From the NCBI GenBank assembly GCA_964653655.1, contig CAZZHG010000001.1:36987-100986 (forward strand): DNA of 64,000 nucleotides, read 5' to 3'. The notes beneath the pieces are model-generated. The model saw only the letters and a program-made list of their open reading frames with translations, was not told the origin of the DNA and made no database searches. This document shows, piece by piece, positions 7,710 through 15,984 of this stretch (positions are counted from its first letter, which is position 1; each line of letters begins with the position of its first letter). Source of the stretch: CAZZHG01 sp964653655. Its GTDB lineage: Bacteria > Bdellovibrionota > FAC87 > UBA2466. The position numbers and the translations under genes were made by a program.

Positions 7710-9890
7710 TTAACCCACGGAGAAAATACCGCGCGGGATTTTGATCCCTTGTTGTTCCAGCTCGTCGACGAATTTCGGGATGAAGCCCGTCGCGACGAAC
7801 TTGCCTTGAACCTTCCGGTTTTTGTCCATGCCGGTGCGTTTGAAAGCGAAAACTTCCTGCAAAGTGACGACGTCGCCCTGCATACCGCAAACTTCCGTGA
7901 TGCTCGTGACCTTACGGGAGCCGTCGCTGAGACGGGTCTGCTGCACGATGAGGTTCACGGCGGAGGCGATCTGCTCGCGGATGGCTTTCGCCGGGAGATC
8001 CATTCCGGCCATCATCACCAGCGTTTCCATACGGGAGATGCAGTCGCGGGGCGTGTTCGAGTGAATCGTCGTCATCGAGCCGTCATGGCCGGTGTTCATG
8101 GCTTGCAACATGTCCAGCGCTTCGCCCGCGCGGCACTCACCGACGATGATTCGATCCGGCCGCATACGCAGCGTGTTTCTCACGAGGTCGCGGATGGTGA
8201 CGGCGCCCTGGCCTTCGAGGTTCGCGGCGCGGGTTTCCAGGCGGCCCCAATGATCCTGGGGGAGCTGAAGCTCGGCGGCGTCTTCGACGGTCAGAATGCG
8301 CTCGTTGGTCGGGATGAAGGCCGCCATCACGTTCAAAAGCGTGGTCTTTCCGGAGCCGGTGCCGCCGGAGATGACTATATTAAGGCGCGCTTCGATGCAC
8401 GAGCGCAGGAAGTCCGCCATTTCGTCCGTCATCGAGTTGTATTTCACCAGATCTTTGTAGGTGAGGCGGCTCTTGGCGAACTTACGAATCGTGATCATCG
8501 GGCCTTGCACGGCCAGAGGCGGGATGATCGCGTGCACGCGGGAGCCGTCCGGAAGGCGGGCGTCCACGTAAGGCGTTTTCTCGTCGATACGGCGGCCGAG
8601 CGGCGCCACGATACGCTCGATGACCGACAGCAGCTGGGTCGTGCCCGAGAAAGTCTTGTTCGAAAGGACCAGCTTACCGGAGCGCTCCACGTAGATCTGA
8701 TCCTTGCGGTTCACCATGACTTCGCTGACGGAATCGTCGAGAAGCAGATCTTGAATGGGGCCAAGCTCGAGGGCCTCGTCGAGGATTTCCTTCACCAGCA
8801 TCTGGATCTCGTCGCGGGACCGGAAGGGGTGCACTTCCTTGTCGAGCAGCTCCACGACCACGGTCTTGGTCTTTTCACGGAGCACGGCTTTCTTCTTCGA
8901 GTCGTTACCGGTTTCGGTATCGACCTTTTTCAAGTCCATGGTCTCGATGAGCTGCTTGTGAATGCGCTGCTTGAGCGACGACCACTCGTCCGAAGGCTTT
9001 TCGTCCTTCATCTGGGAGCGGTCGAAAACGATCTGCGACGGCGCGACCTTCTGGCCGTCCTTGCCGACGACGACGCCGGTGTGCGCTTTCTTGAGCTTTA
9101 GGCTCGCGTCCGAAGGTTTTTTGAGCTGGGCCAGCTTGTCGAGCACCTGGTGCTCGGCGATGGCGCGCACGAGGGTGAAATAGGATTTGGTGACCTCGGT
9201 CCGGGCCGCGGCGAGGACGAAGGGGGTGGCCTTCGTCATGCAGGTCACCGTCGTCAAAACGTCTTCGGGGAGCACCGAAAGAAGCTGCTTCTTCAGATTG
9301 TTCTGCACCATCTGGGGCGTGATTCCGGTCTTCGTGCTGTAGTTGTTCAGCACTACCTTGATCATTTCCGGCGGGAAAAGCAGGTTCTGCACCTTCTCGA
9401 TGCTTCGCTTCGTGTGGTGAAGCACCAGAATCTCGGGAAGGGTGATCATGAAAATGAGAGACGTATTCTCCAGCACCTTCACGGTCGTCTCGTCGATGTC
9501 GTTTCCGAGATCCACGATTACGTAATGGAAGAAGGTCTTCAGGTGCTTCAGCGCCTTCGCGGCGTTCTCTGGATCCACCGTGGAGAGCTGTTCGGGGTCC
9601 AGCACCATCGGCATGTAGTGGACTCCGGACGTCGGGTGCACGGCCGCGTAGGCGGTCATGGCGGAGGCGTCGAGCCGGCCTTCGTGAGCGCCCAGCTCCA
9701 TGATGGTGCGTTTCGGCTTGATGCCGAGAAGCATCGACACGTCCCCGCAAGCCTTGGGGTCCATGTCGAGGAGCATGACTTTCTGTTTGCTGTCGATGGC
9801 CGTGGAAATGGCGTAGTTGACGGCGAAGGTAGTCTTACCCACCCCTCCTTTGCCACCCAACACAGCTATGACGTGTGGTTGCTGGGCCAT
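7710..9890 (-). CDS. CpaE-like ParA/MinD ATPase fused to CpaF/TadA secretion ATPase
   Basis: One continuous 726-residue frame joins two proteins that are normally separate in Tad loci. Residues 1 to about 250 form a CpaE/TadZ-type MinD-like ATPase with the deviant Walker A GGKGGVGKTT (12-21), LLDMDPK (40-46) and VIVDLGND (124-131). A charged linker (about 255-345) leads to a CpaF/TadA motor with Walker A GGTGSGKTT (509-517), the Asp/Glu box around RILTVEDAAE (531-540), and Walker B IIVGECRAGE followed by a His box TGHDGSMTTIHSN (600-612). It would localise and power Flp pilus assembly. No internal stop or obvious separate start divides it, so the fusion looks genuine. Confidence 0.9.
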   Translation of the reverse strand: MAQQPHVIAVLGGKGGVGKTTFAVNYAISTAIDSKQKVMLLDMDPKACGDVSMLLGIKPKRTIMELGAHEGRLDASAMTAYAAVHPTSGVHYMPMVLDPEQLSTVDPENAAKALKHLKTFFHYVIVDLGNDIDETTVKVLENTSLIFMITLPEILVLHHTKRSIEKVQNLLFPPEMIKVVLNNYSTKTGITPQMVQNNLKKQLLSVLPEDVLTTVTCMTKATPFVLAAARTEVTKSYFTLVRAIAEHQVLDKLAQLKKPSDASLKLKKAHTGVVVGKDGQKVAPSQIVFDRSQMKDEKPSDEWSSLKQRIHKQLIETMDLKKVDTETGNDSKKKAVLREKTKTVVVELLDKEVHPFRSRDEIQMLVKEILDEALELGPIQDLLLDDSVSEVMVNRKDQIYVERSGKLVLSNKTFSGTTQLLSVIERIVAPLGRRIDEKTPYVDARLPDGSRVHAIIPPLAVQGPMITIRKFAKSRLTYKDLVKYNSMTDEMADFLRSCIEARLNIVISGGTGSGKTTLLNVMAAFIPTNERILTVEDAAELQLPQDHWGRLETRAANLEGQGAVTIRDLVRNTLRMRPDRIIVGECRAGEALDMLQAMNTGHDGSMTTIHSNTPRDCISRMETLVMMAGMDLPAKAIREQIASAVNLIVQQTRLSDGSRKVTSITEVCGMQGDVVTLQEVFAFKRTGMDKNRKVQGKFVATGFIPKFVDELEQQGIKIPRGIFSVG

Positions 9891-9935
9891 ATGCTATTCG
9901 GCCGCCCCTCTAGGCGGATCTGTCCCCTGTTGCCG

Positions 9936-11603
9936 CTAACGTTCGCCGGCGTTGAGCCGGAATTTCCTGGTGATGTCCTCGGTGCCCGCGCTCGCCGTCC
10001 TGAGGATCTCAGGCGTGACGAAGATGATGTACTGCTGCTTGTCCCGGCGGAAACTCTTCGACCGGCTCATGTTGAACAGCGGCGTCGTTCCCGACGATTG
10101 CGCTCCTCCGACCGAGCGGGTCGGTTCCCGGTTGTAACCCGAAAGCGCCGAGTCCACCGCGTAACCGCCGAGAGCCGCCGAGTCGCCGTTCTTCACGGTG
10201 ACTTGCGTCTGCAAGGAATTGGTCGCGATGATGGGCGCGCCCGAGTTTTGTCCTAGCAAGCTGTTCAAGCTGATTTGCACGCCGAGGTCGATGCTGTCGG
10301 ACCCCGGAATCGTCGCAGCCCGGACTTTCGTCACGTTCTGAACCGGGATTTCCTGCAGCGAAGCCTCGCCCCTTTCGTTCACGATACGGGAGTAGAGCTT
10401 GATGGAGCTCTCGATCACCGACGGAACGTCCGAGCGGTCCTTCACGATGATGGACTCTTCCTTCAGCACTCGCGCGTGCTGATGGTTTCTCGCCGTGACG
10501 AGCTTCGGAAAGAGGTTCGAGACGGTCGCGACCAGGTTCGCCGACAGTTCTCCGAGGGAGCTGTCGTACTTGATGGTGCTGCTGTCTCCCGCGAGCGGTT
10601 TCCACTCGAAGTTGAACGTCTTTTCGTACTCGTTGTTGAGCTCGACGTAATCCACGGTGATCTTGATGTCCTGGGCCGGCGGCGACGCCTGGCGCGGACG
10701 GACCCGCAGAAGATCGACGATGGCGGGCAAGCCGCCGGTGCCGCCCGCGGCTTTCGGCTTCACTTCGCCGCCTTCCCCCTTGGTCGGCTCGATGAAAACT
10801 TCGGGTAGATACGTCTTCGCGATTTCGACCGCGCGATCCGCTTCGAAATCACTCTCCGCCGTGCCTTCGAGGAAGATGTTGTTGTTCACGACCCGGGATG
10901 TGATTTCCGGCGAGCCGATCTCGCGCTCGATACGCTCGGCAAGGATGTTCATGGTCATCTTGCTGATCGTCGCGAGGTTCTTGATGTTCACTTCCTTCTT
11001 CTTCGGATCCCGGTCCTTCATCGCGGCCACGACGCGCATGATTCGGATCATGTCCTTCGGGAGCAGGATTTCGCCGTCCATGATGATGGTGCCGCCGACG
11101 GTGCGGATCTTCAGGCCTTCGATGTCGCCGAGAAGCTCCTCGAGCTGGCTGATGACCCGGCCCATGTCTTCCCGGGTGACCGTCACGTTGTAGGTGACCC
11201 GCGGAGTGCCGTTCGAGTCGTGGATGGTCAAATCGGTGTAACCGGAGTTCTTCGGGACGAGTACCAGGCGCCGTTCCCGGTCGCCGTCCTTCACGCGGCG
11301 GTACTCGAAGAGACTCGAGTCGGTCACGAAGATCGGACCGATGTCGAACTCGAATTCCAGGGTTCGGGATATGCCGGTCGAGAGAGTCAGGCCGACCCGG
11401 CGGGGCGCCACGACTTCCTTCGCCGGATCCTTCGACCGCTCTTCTTCTTCGGCTTTAGCCGCTTCGGCCTTGTCCTGGCCCGGGAGAGACGGCGGTTTGC
11501 CTTCCTCCTCGGCGCGCAGAAGTTTCGCCGATCCGATGGCGAACGAGAGCACGATGGCTAGCCATCTCGCTCCGTAACTTCCCATGTTAAGTTTCATGTT
11601 CAT
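9936..11603 (-). CDS. cpaC: Flp pilus outer-membrane secretin CpaC/RcpA
   Basis: The 555-residue product has a signal peptide. It then shows a pilus/BON-like N-terminal region typical of CpaC (GISRTLEFEFDIGPIFV, VPKNSGYTDLTIHD), a low-complexity insert, and a C-terminal secretin domain ending with a beta-strand signature (RDKQQYIIFVTPEILRT). It forms the outer-membrane channel for the Flp pilus. Several nearby start codons are possible (residues 1, 3 or 7); the first is given. The gene sits between cpaB and the fused CpaE-CpaF gene, the conserved order in Tad loci. The recalled family layout supports the call strongly. Confidence 0.88.
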   Translation of the reverse strand: MNMKLNMGSYGARWLAIVLSFAIGSAKLLRAEEEGKPPSLPGQDKAEAAKAEEEERSKDPAKEVVAPRRVGLTLSTGISRTLEFEFDIGPIFVTDSSLFEYRRVKDGDRERRLVLVPKNSGYTDLTIHDSNGTPRVTYNVTVTREDMGRVISQLEELLGDIEGLKIRTVGGTIIMDGEILLPKDMIRIMRVVAAMKDRDPKKKEVNIKNLATISKMTMNILAERIEREIGSPEITSRVVNNNIFLEGTAESDFEADRAVEIAKTYLPEVFIEPTKGEGGEVKPKAAGGTGGLPAIVDLLRVRPRQASPPAQDIKITVDYVELNNEYEKTFNFEWKPLAGDSSTIKYDSSLGELSANLVATVSNLFPKLVTARNHQHARVLKEESIIVKDRSDVPSVIESSIKLYSRIVNERGEASLQEIPVQNVTKVRAATIPGSDSIDLGVQISLNSLLGQNSGAPIIATNSLQTQVTVKNGDSAALGGYAVDSALSGYNREPTRSVGGAQSSGTTPLFNMSRSKSFRRDKQQYIIFVTPEILRTASAGTEDITRKFRLNAGER

Positions 11604-11695
11604 ACTTCCCTACTTCCCACTGCCAGCCCCGATGCTTCGCCGTCCTTCGCCGAGGCGGAGTCCGCGAACCCTTACGGGTGGCTATCCCCAAAAAC

Positions 11696-12607
11696 TTAGA
11701 ACACCGGAACAGCCTGATCTCCGACGTAGTCAAAGAACTTCGGCCGCGGCACCGCTTTCGGCGGAGGCCGCTGGTTTCCTTTCACGAGATACGAGTCGGG
11801 TCCCATCACGTCGTAAATATTGGCCGTCGGAAGGCGATCGATCACCCGGTCGTCCGAGTGGCGCAGCATCAGCTCGATGGAGTCCGGAAAAACCGTCATC
11901 ACGTAAACGATTCTCTGCGCCTGCTCGGGAGTGACCTCGAGGCTCACGGTCAGATAGTTGGTGTCGTTCTTCGCGAAGTTGAGCATCTCGCGCGCCTCGT
12001 CCTGGGCCTGGCCGGCGTTTCCGCCGATGGTGCCCGAGATGTTGCGCAGCAAGCGCTGATCCACGCCCTTCGGCGAGATCGGCTGAATTGTCTTTCCCGC
12101 CGCGAGCACCAGCAGATCCTGTAGGAACACTTTCACTTCGGAAATGGCCGCCGCCTTCGCTTTGTACTCGAAGTGCGCCGCCATATCGATGCGGTTGCCA
12201 GGACGAATCTGGTACGCGATGGAGCTCTTCACGGTCACCGGAATGCTGATCGCGCGACGGCCGAGGCCGATTTGCGTGTTCAAACCCGAGTAGACGTTTT
12301 TCGAAATGACCTTGTTGTCCAGCACGTGCTCGCCCCGCTGAATCGGGACGGCGGCGACCGCGTCGATTACGTCTTTCGGTTCCCGGATGAGACCCGCCGG
12401 GGCCATCGCCTTCGGCACGCTGATCACTTCGATATCCGTCGGCCGGATGGTCTGGTACTGCAGAATGTCGCGCGAGGCGACCACCATCGGGAACTTCACC
12501 GCGTACATGTCCTTCAGCTCGGCGTCCTTGCCCGAGATGTAGCTCCAGACCATGTACGCCGCGAAGGCGGCGATACCGAGTGACATTAAAAAGGCTCTAC
12601 GTTCCAT
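11696..12607 (-). CDS. cpaB: Flp pilus assembly protein CpaB/RcpC, second copy
   Basis: The 303-residue protein has an N-terminal membrane anchor and an SAF-type domain (DILQYQTIRPTDIEVISVP, IQRGEHVLDNKVI), then the CpaB beta-rich region (RRAISIPVTV, IRPGNRIDMAA, VLAAGKTI) and a region for ordering by peptidoglycan or pilus contacts (LTVSLEVTPEQAQRIVYV). CpaB proteins are periplasmic assembly factors thought to link the secretin to the inner-membrane platform. It starts 10 nt downstream of a diverged paralogue and precedes the secretin gene. The Pro-rich C-terminal tail (NQRPPPKAVPRPK) is shared in style with the paralogue. Confidence 0.85.
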   Translation of the reverse strand: MERRAFLMSLGIAAFAAYMVWSYISGKDAELKDMYAVKFPMVVASRDILQYQTIRPTDIEVISVPKAMAPAGLIREPKDVIDAVAAVPIQRGEHVLDNKVISKNVYSGLNTQIGLGRRAISIPVTVKSSIAYQIRPGNRIDMAAHFEYKAKAAAISEVKVFLQDLLVLAAGKTIQPISPKGVDQRLLRNISGTIGGNAGQAQDEAREMLNFAKNDTNYLTVSLEVTPEQAQRIVYVMTVFPDSIELMLRHSDDRVIDRLPTANIYDVMGPDSYLVKGNQRPPPKAVPRPKFFDYVGDQAVPVF

Positions 12608-12617
12608 ATAAATTCCG

Positions 12618-13538
12618 TCAGTAAACCGGCGAAGGTCTTCCGTCCTTAAGATCGATCCACTTTTCCTTGGGCGGAGGAACCGACGGCGGCTTTCTCATGC
12701 TCATGCCGTAGTTCGATTCGGGTCCCAAAACGTCGTCCAGCAAAGTGGTGTCGAGTTTCGCGATCTCCGTGTCCGCCGAGTTGCGAAGCGTAAAATAGAG
12801 GCGGTTGTCGCCGAAAGTGTGACCCAGAAAGAGAAGCTTCTTTGCGTCCTCGGTGCTCACTTGCAGGGTGAGGGTGGCGTAGTCGCCGTCGGGCCGGTGC
12901 GTGTTGAGGGCGTCGCGGCTTCCCCCGCCCCAGTCCCGTCTGCCTTCCTTCTGGAACTCTTCCTCGAGGTTGCTCATCAGCTCCTTGTCGATGCGGGTAG
13001 GCACCGAGTTCTGGATGCTTTTGCCGGTCGCAAGAACCGTCACGTTCTGGATGACCGTCTTGATCTCGAAAACCATGACTCCGCCGATGTCGTAGTTGGG
13101 CGCGGCGAGAATATCGACCTTGTCGCCGGGGCGGACCAGTTGTCCGACGCCGGTGTGGGAGGAAATTTTCACCGTCACCGCGCGCATGTTGCGCTCCACC
13201 TGGCGATCGAGGACCGGCTTTCCGTCCTGGGAAACGAGCTTCGTCAGCACGATCTGCTCGCCCTGGTACATGGGCACGTAAGCGGATTTTCCGATGACGT
13301 CGGCGGGATCGCTGACGGCCGACGGCTGGAAGAACTTCTTGAAGACGGTGGTGGTCTCCACCATGTCCTCGCGGATGAGGCGGTACTCTTCGATGGGCAC
13401 CTTCGCGACGACGACGGTCACCCGTTCGCCCATGTCCGCAGTGAGCTCTTTTTCCCGCTGGGTCACGTAGCCGGAAATTAGCAGCAGCGAGATCACGAAG
13501 CAGATACCCGAGACTATGAATGCCTTTTTATTTTCCAT
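12618..13538 (-). CDS. cpaB: Flp pilus assembly protein CpaB/RcpC, first copy
   Basis: This 306-residue protein shares the order of elements with the next gene: membrane anchor, SAF-like segment (VPIEEYRLIREDMVET), CpaB core (MRAVTVKISSHTGVGQLV, RPGDKVDILAA, VLATGKSIQN), and a C-terminal segment (ATLTLQVSTEDAKKLLFL) before a Pro-rich tail. Sequence identity to its neighbour is modest, so the duplication is old. Two CpaB copies may form a hetero-oligomer or serve two assembly states; this is inference. It follows the TadE-like genes with 49 nt between, within the same operon. Confidence 0.85.
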   Translation of the reverse strand: MENKKAFIVSGICFVISLLLISGYVTQREKELTADMGERVTVVVAKVPIEEYRLIREDMVETTTVFKKFFQPSAVSDPADVIGKSAYVPMYQGEQIVLTKLVSQDGKPVLDRQVERNMRAVTVKISSHTGVGQLVRPGDKVDILAAPNYDIGGVMVFEIKTVIQNVTVLATGKSIQNSVPTRIDKELMSNLEEEFQKEGRRDWGGGSRDALNTHRPDGDYATLTLQVSTEDAKKLLFLGHTFGDNRLYFTLRNSADTEIAKLDTTLLDDVLGPESNYGMSMRKPPSVPPPKEKWIDLKDGRPSPVY

Positions 13539-13587
13539 ACGTTCGACTTACGTCAGCTTCTTTAGCAGCCCGCAGCCAGGCTGTTCC

Positions 13588-13932
13588 TTAACAGCCCGGC
13601 TCCCGGCAGATACCAACGGTAGTGTTGATGTCTATCGGTCCGAGCAAAATCTTTCTCTTGGGCGCGTTGCCTTCCGTGTCGTTGTACTTCACGGCCATGA
13701 AATTGCGCCCATGGAGCTCGTTGGCCACGTCGTCCATTACGAACTTCGAACGGTTGTCGAGCCGCTGGTAGAGGTTCATCGCCGCGTATCTCTGTCCGAC
13801 GTGAGCCGTGTGGATCGCGTAGAACGAGTTGATCGTGTAAAAGATCAACGTGATGATGATGGGAAGGGCGAAGGCCATCTCGATGGTGGCCTGGCCTTTT
13901 ACCTTCCGCTGATTTTTTCCTCTAGCAACCAT
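13588..13932 (-). CDS. TadE-like pseudopilin
   Basis: The ATG chosen lies 11 nt inside the end of the preceding gene and has GGAAG just upstream; the longer frame would start at TTG. The 114-residue product has a short basic leader, then GQATIEMAFALPIIITLIF, the TadE-type pattern of Gly followed by a Glu at position +5 and a hydrophobic helix. The C-terminal part is a small periplasmic domain with two Cys near the end. TadE/TadF minor pseudopilins are processed by the prepilin peptidase encoded upstream and act in Flp pilus assembly. Confidence 0.78.
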   Translation of the reverse strand: MVARGKNQRKVKGQATIEMAFALPIIITLIFYTINSFYAIHTAHVGQRYAAMNLYQRLDNRSKFVMDDVANELHGRNFMAVKYNDTEGNAPKRKILLGPIDINTTVGICREPGC

Positions 13933-14455
13933 TGTCTTCCAGCTGATCAATCAGGTTTCCGTTCTGAATCTGCAAAGTCTTCTGTCCGAAATCCTCGAAA
14001 AACCCTATGCAGTCCTCGAACGAGGGATCCCGTCCGAGGTGCGCTTCCGCGCTGAGTCCCATCGTGCTGCCAGGGGCTCCCTGCAAAATGAAAACGGGGG
14101 GCATGTAGAACAAGTCCACCGTGTAGTTCACCAGCACCCCTTGGGTCTGGTTGTCCTCCGCGTCCGCCGCGATGAAGCTGAGAGGCGACGGATTGCGCGC
14201 GATTCCCTGAATCTTCTTGAAGTAGGTGTCGAACACGATTTGCGCGTGCTCCTCCTGCTTCGCCTTCGTGCTCGCTCCCGCCTTGTACGTGCGGGCCGCC
14301 ATGAACGTCGCGTACTCGAGATAGTCCGAGACGATGAGCGTGATCGCGAGGCTCATGAAGAAGAACAGAAAGAAAAAGATCACGACCATGACGCCCATGA
14401 ACTCGATGCCGGCTTGGCCGGCTCTGGACCTCAGGATGTTTTTCTTTCGTTCCAT
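13922..14455 (-). CDS. TadE/TadF-like minor pseudopilin
   Basis: The protein is 177 residues. Its N-terminus, with basic residues, GQAGIEFMGVMVVIFFFLFF and a long hydrophobic helix, follows the TadE-family prepilin layout. The remaining roughly 130 residues would be periplasmic and end in Cys. It overlaps the next TadE-like gene by 11 nt and follows the short pilin-like gene by 15 nt, so all three are one transcription unit. It probably caps or initiates the Flp fibre; the exact minor-pilin class (TadE, TadF or TadG) cannot be fixed by eye. Confidence 0.72.
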   Translation of the reverse strand: MERKKNILRSRAGQAGIEFMGVMVVIFFFLFFFMSLAITLIVSDYLEYATFMAARTYKAGASTKAKQEEHAQIVFDTYFKKIQGIARNPSPLSFIAADAEDNQTQGVLVNYTVDLFYMPPVFILQGAPGSTMGLSAEAHLGRDPSFEDCIGFFEDFGQKTLQIQNGNLIDQLEDNGC

Positions 14456-14470
14456 TCATCTCTCTTCAAA

Positions 14471-14740
14471 CTACAGGTGCAAAGGCTGCATCCGTTTCGC
14501 ATCGCTCGGGTGTCCCGCCGATCCCGCGGTGACCGGAGCCGAGGTCGTCAGCTCCGCGTTCTGAACCACGTTCAGAAGCCCAACCTTGATTCCGTTCACC
14601 ATGCCCGCCGCGAACGTCGCGACCGGACCGGTGATCACGATGTACGCCGTGATGAACGCCACCGAGAGCAGAAGCAGATATTCCACCGAGGTCTGGCCGC
14701 TCTGGCCCCGGCGGCGTCTTTTTCTCAAACGCCTATCCAC
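14471..14740 (-). CDS. Short Flp/TadE-type pilin-like protein starting inside the prepilin peptidase gene
   Basis: The product is 89 residues from a GTG that overlaps the last 16 nt of the prepilin peptidase gene, with AAAGGGTGG eight bases upstream. A TTG twelve bases later is an alternative. A very basic leader (DRRLRKRRRR) is followed by GQTSVEYLLLL, a near-exact match to the Flp processing motif (Gly, then Glu at +5 and Tyr at +6) and a hydrophobic helix. The tail is longer than in Flp1. The remainder of the longer open frame upstream is not coding. This would be a third pilin or a minor pilin of the system. Confidence 0.72.
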   Translation of the reverse strand: MDRRLRKRRRRGQSGQTSVEYLLLLSVAFITAYIVITGPVATFAAGMVNGIKVGLLNVVQNAELTTSAPVTAGSAGHPSDAKRMQPLHL

Positions 14741-15234
14741 GGCAGCTGCCACCCTTTCATGCGCGCCACTTCGAGAAACGCATACGCGCACAGGAACGCC
14801 GGAGCGAAAGGCATCCGGAATCCAGGTTTGGTTTGCTTCTGCTTGAAAACCGCCGTCACCCGGCCCACGCCGGAGCGGAAACCTTCTTTGCCCAGCAGCA
14901 CTCCGAGTCCGACCACGGCCCCGATTAGGATCGCCGTGATGCCGACCGCGATGATCGTGTTCGAGTTGCTCCAGGCGCCCGCGGCCATCAGGAGCTTCAC
15001 GTCTCCGGCGGCGAGCGTTTTCAAAATCCAAAGGGGGAAGAAAAGAGCGAAGGCGACGCCGATCGCGAGCAGTCCTTCTTGAACGGACGGGAGTCCGATC
15101 CAGATGAAACGGCACACGAGTCCGGCGATTAAAAATGGGAAGGTAGTGGCGTTGTAGATCTTGCCCCAAAGCAGATCCGTGACGCTGGCTATAGCCAGTA
15201 ACGCCCACAATGTGATTTCGAACCCCCCAGGCAT
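14725..15234 (-). CDS. cpaA: Prepilin peptidase CpaA/TadV (A24 family)
   Basis: The polytopic membrane protein has 169 residues. The two catalytic aspartates of A24 aspartic prepilin peptidases are visible: Asp20 in SVTDLLWGKIYN and Asp78 in AAGDVKLLMA. The short length and the absence of the N-terminal methyltransferase domain match the CpaA/TadV class, which cleaves Flp and TadE leaders at the inner membrane. The start has GGGGGACGT directly upstream. It sits between the Flp genes and the minor pilins, all of which are its likely substrates. Confidence 0.88.
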   Translation of the reverse strand: MPGGFEITLWALLAIASVTDLLWGKIYNATTFPFLIAGLVCRFIWIGLPSVQEGLLAIGVAFALFFPLWILKTLAAGDVKLLMAAGAWSNSNTIIAVGITAILIGAVVGLGVLLGKEGFRSGVGRVTAVFKQKQTKPGFRMPFAPAFLCAYAFLEVARMKGWQLPWIGV

Positions 15235-15326
15235 ACGTCCCCCAAACGCGAAAACGCCTGAAACCGAAGACGGCTCAATGCCGCCTCCGGGTAATCCGGG
15301 TCTAAATCTCTAACCGCTTCCTGCTG

Positions 15327-15518
15327 CTACTGTTGGCCGGTGAAGCCTTGTCCGGTGGCCATTTCGCTCTGAACGTTGGTCTCCAGTTGAGCAAGGCCGT
15401 CTTGAAAGACGCCATTGAAAAACTGGGTGATCTTGAGCGCGAAAATAGCCCCGAAGGCAATCATCAACACATACTCGATGGTCGATTGCCCTCGGGGCTT
15501 TTTCCGCGTTCTTTTCAG
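15327..15518 (-). CDS. Second Flp pilin, probable CTG start
   Basis: Reading the minus strand directly after flp1 gives a 63-residue Flp-type protein. It has the basic leader KRTRKKPR, then GQSTIEYVLMIAFGAIF (processing Gly, Glu at +5, Tyr at +6), a hydrophobic helix and a Gln-rich tail. No ATG, GTG or TTG is available in frame before the leader. A CTG lies exactly eight bases after AAGGA, a textbook ribosome site, so initiation at CTG is the best reading. It lies 17 nt after flp1 and in the same operon. The C-terminal region differs from flp1, so it may be a minor or alternative pilin. Confidence 0.75.
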   Translation of the reverse strand: MKRTRKKPRGQSTIEYVLMIAFGAIFALKITQFFNGVFQDGLAQLETNVQSEMATGQGFTGQQ

Positions 15519-15535
15519 AGCGAAATTCCTTCCGG

Positions 15536-15730
15536 TTACTTGCCGCCAGCGGCAGTCATCAAGTCGTCGATGCGCTTGTTGACGCCCTGGAACACCTTGC
15601 CAACCGTATCGGGCAGACGCTTCTGGAGCTCACGGCCCATTACGCTGATTACCACCACGATTACCGCGATGATGAGCAGGTACTCGACCGTCGTCTGGCC
15701 TTCTTCGTCTCTCAGGAATTGCTTCAACAT
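15536..15730 (-). CDS. flp: Flp-type major pilin
   Basis: The 64-residue pilin has leader MLKQFLRDEEGQ, then TTVEYLLIIAVIVVVISV, the classic Flp motif with processing after Gly and the Glu-Tyr pair. A short charged C-terminal segment follows. AGAGAGG lies seven bases before the ATG and a strong sigma70-like promoter lies about 55 bases upstream, so this first gene of the Tad operon should be the most expressed. It is processed by CpaA and polymerised by the CpaF/TadB machine into the Flp pilus used for adhesion. Confidence 0.9.
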   Translation of the reverse strand: MLKQFLRDEEGQTTVEYLLIIAVIVVVISVMGRELQKRLPDTVGKVFQGVNKRIDDLMTAAGGK

Positions 15731-15784
15731 GTTGTGTCCTCTCTATTGGTGTTAGTTGCTGTGACGCAATCAACCGTTTCATAA

Positions 15785-15813
15785 AGTATAGCAACCCCGG
15801 CTGTTTTGGTCAA
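15785..15813 (-). promoter_or_regulatory. Sigma70-type promoter of the Tad/Flp operon
   Basis: On the minus strand: -35 TTGACC, 17-nt spacer, -10 TATACT. Both boxes are five of six to consensus and the spacing is optimal. It points at flp with a leader of about 50 nt. The surrounding region is AT-rich relative to the genome. Confidence 0.75.
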
Positions 15814-15984
15814 AGTGCGTCATATTCTAACACCACGAAATCACACAACATTACCCGTCTAAGGGTTTTACGGTTTTCATGGATCTGATCGGAAAATTAA
15901 CAACTTCTGATGAGGGTTTTTTGGCTGCGTTGTCTAACTTTTAGACAGCCCGCGGCACCCCCCGTGTAAACACGCAGAATTCAC

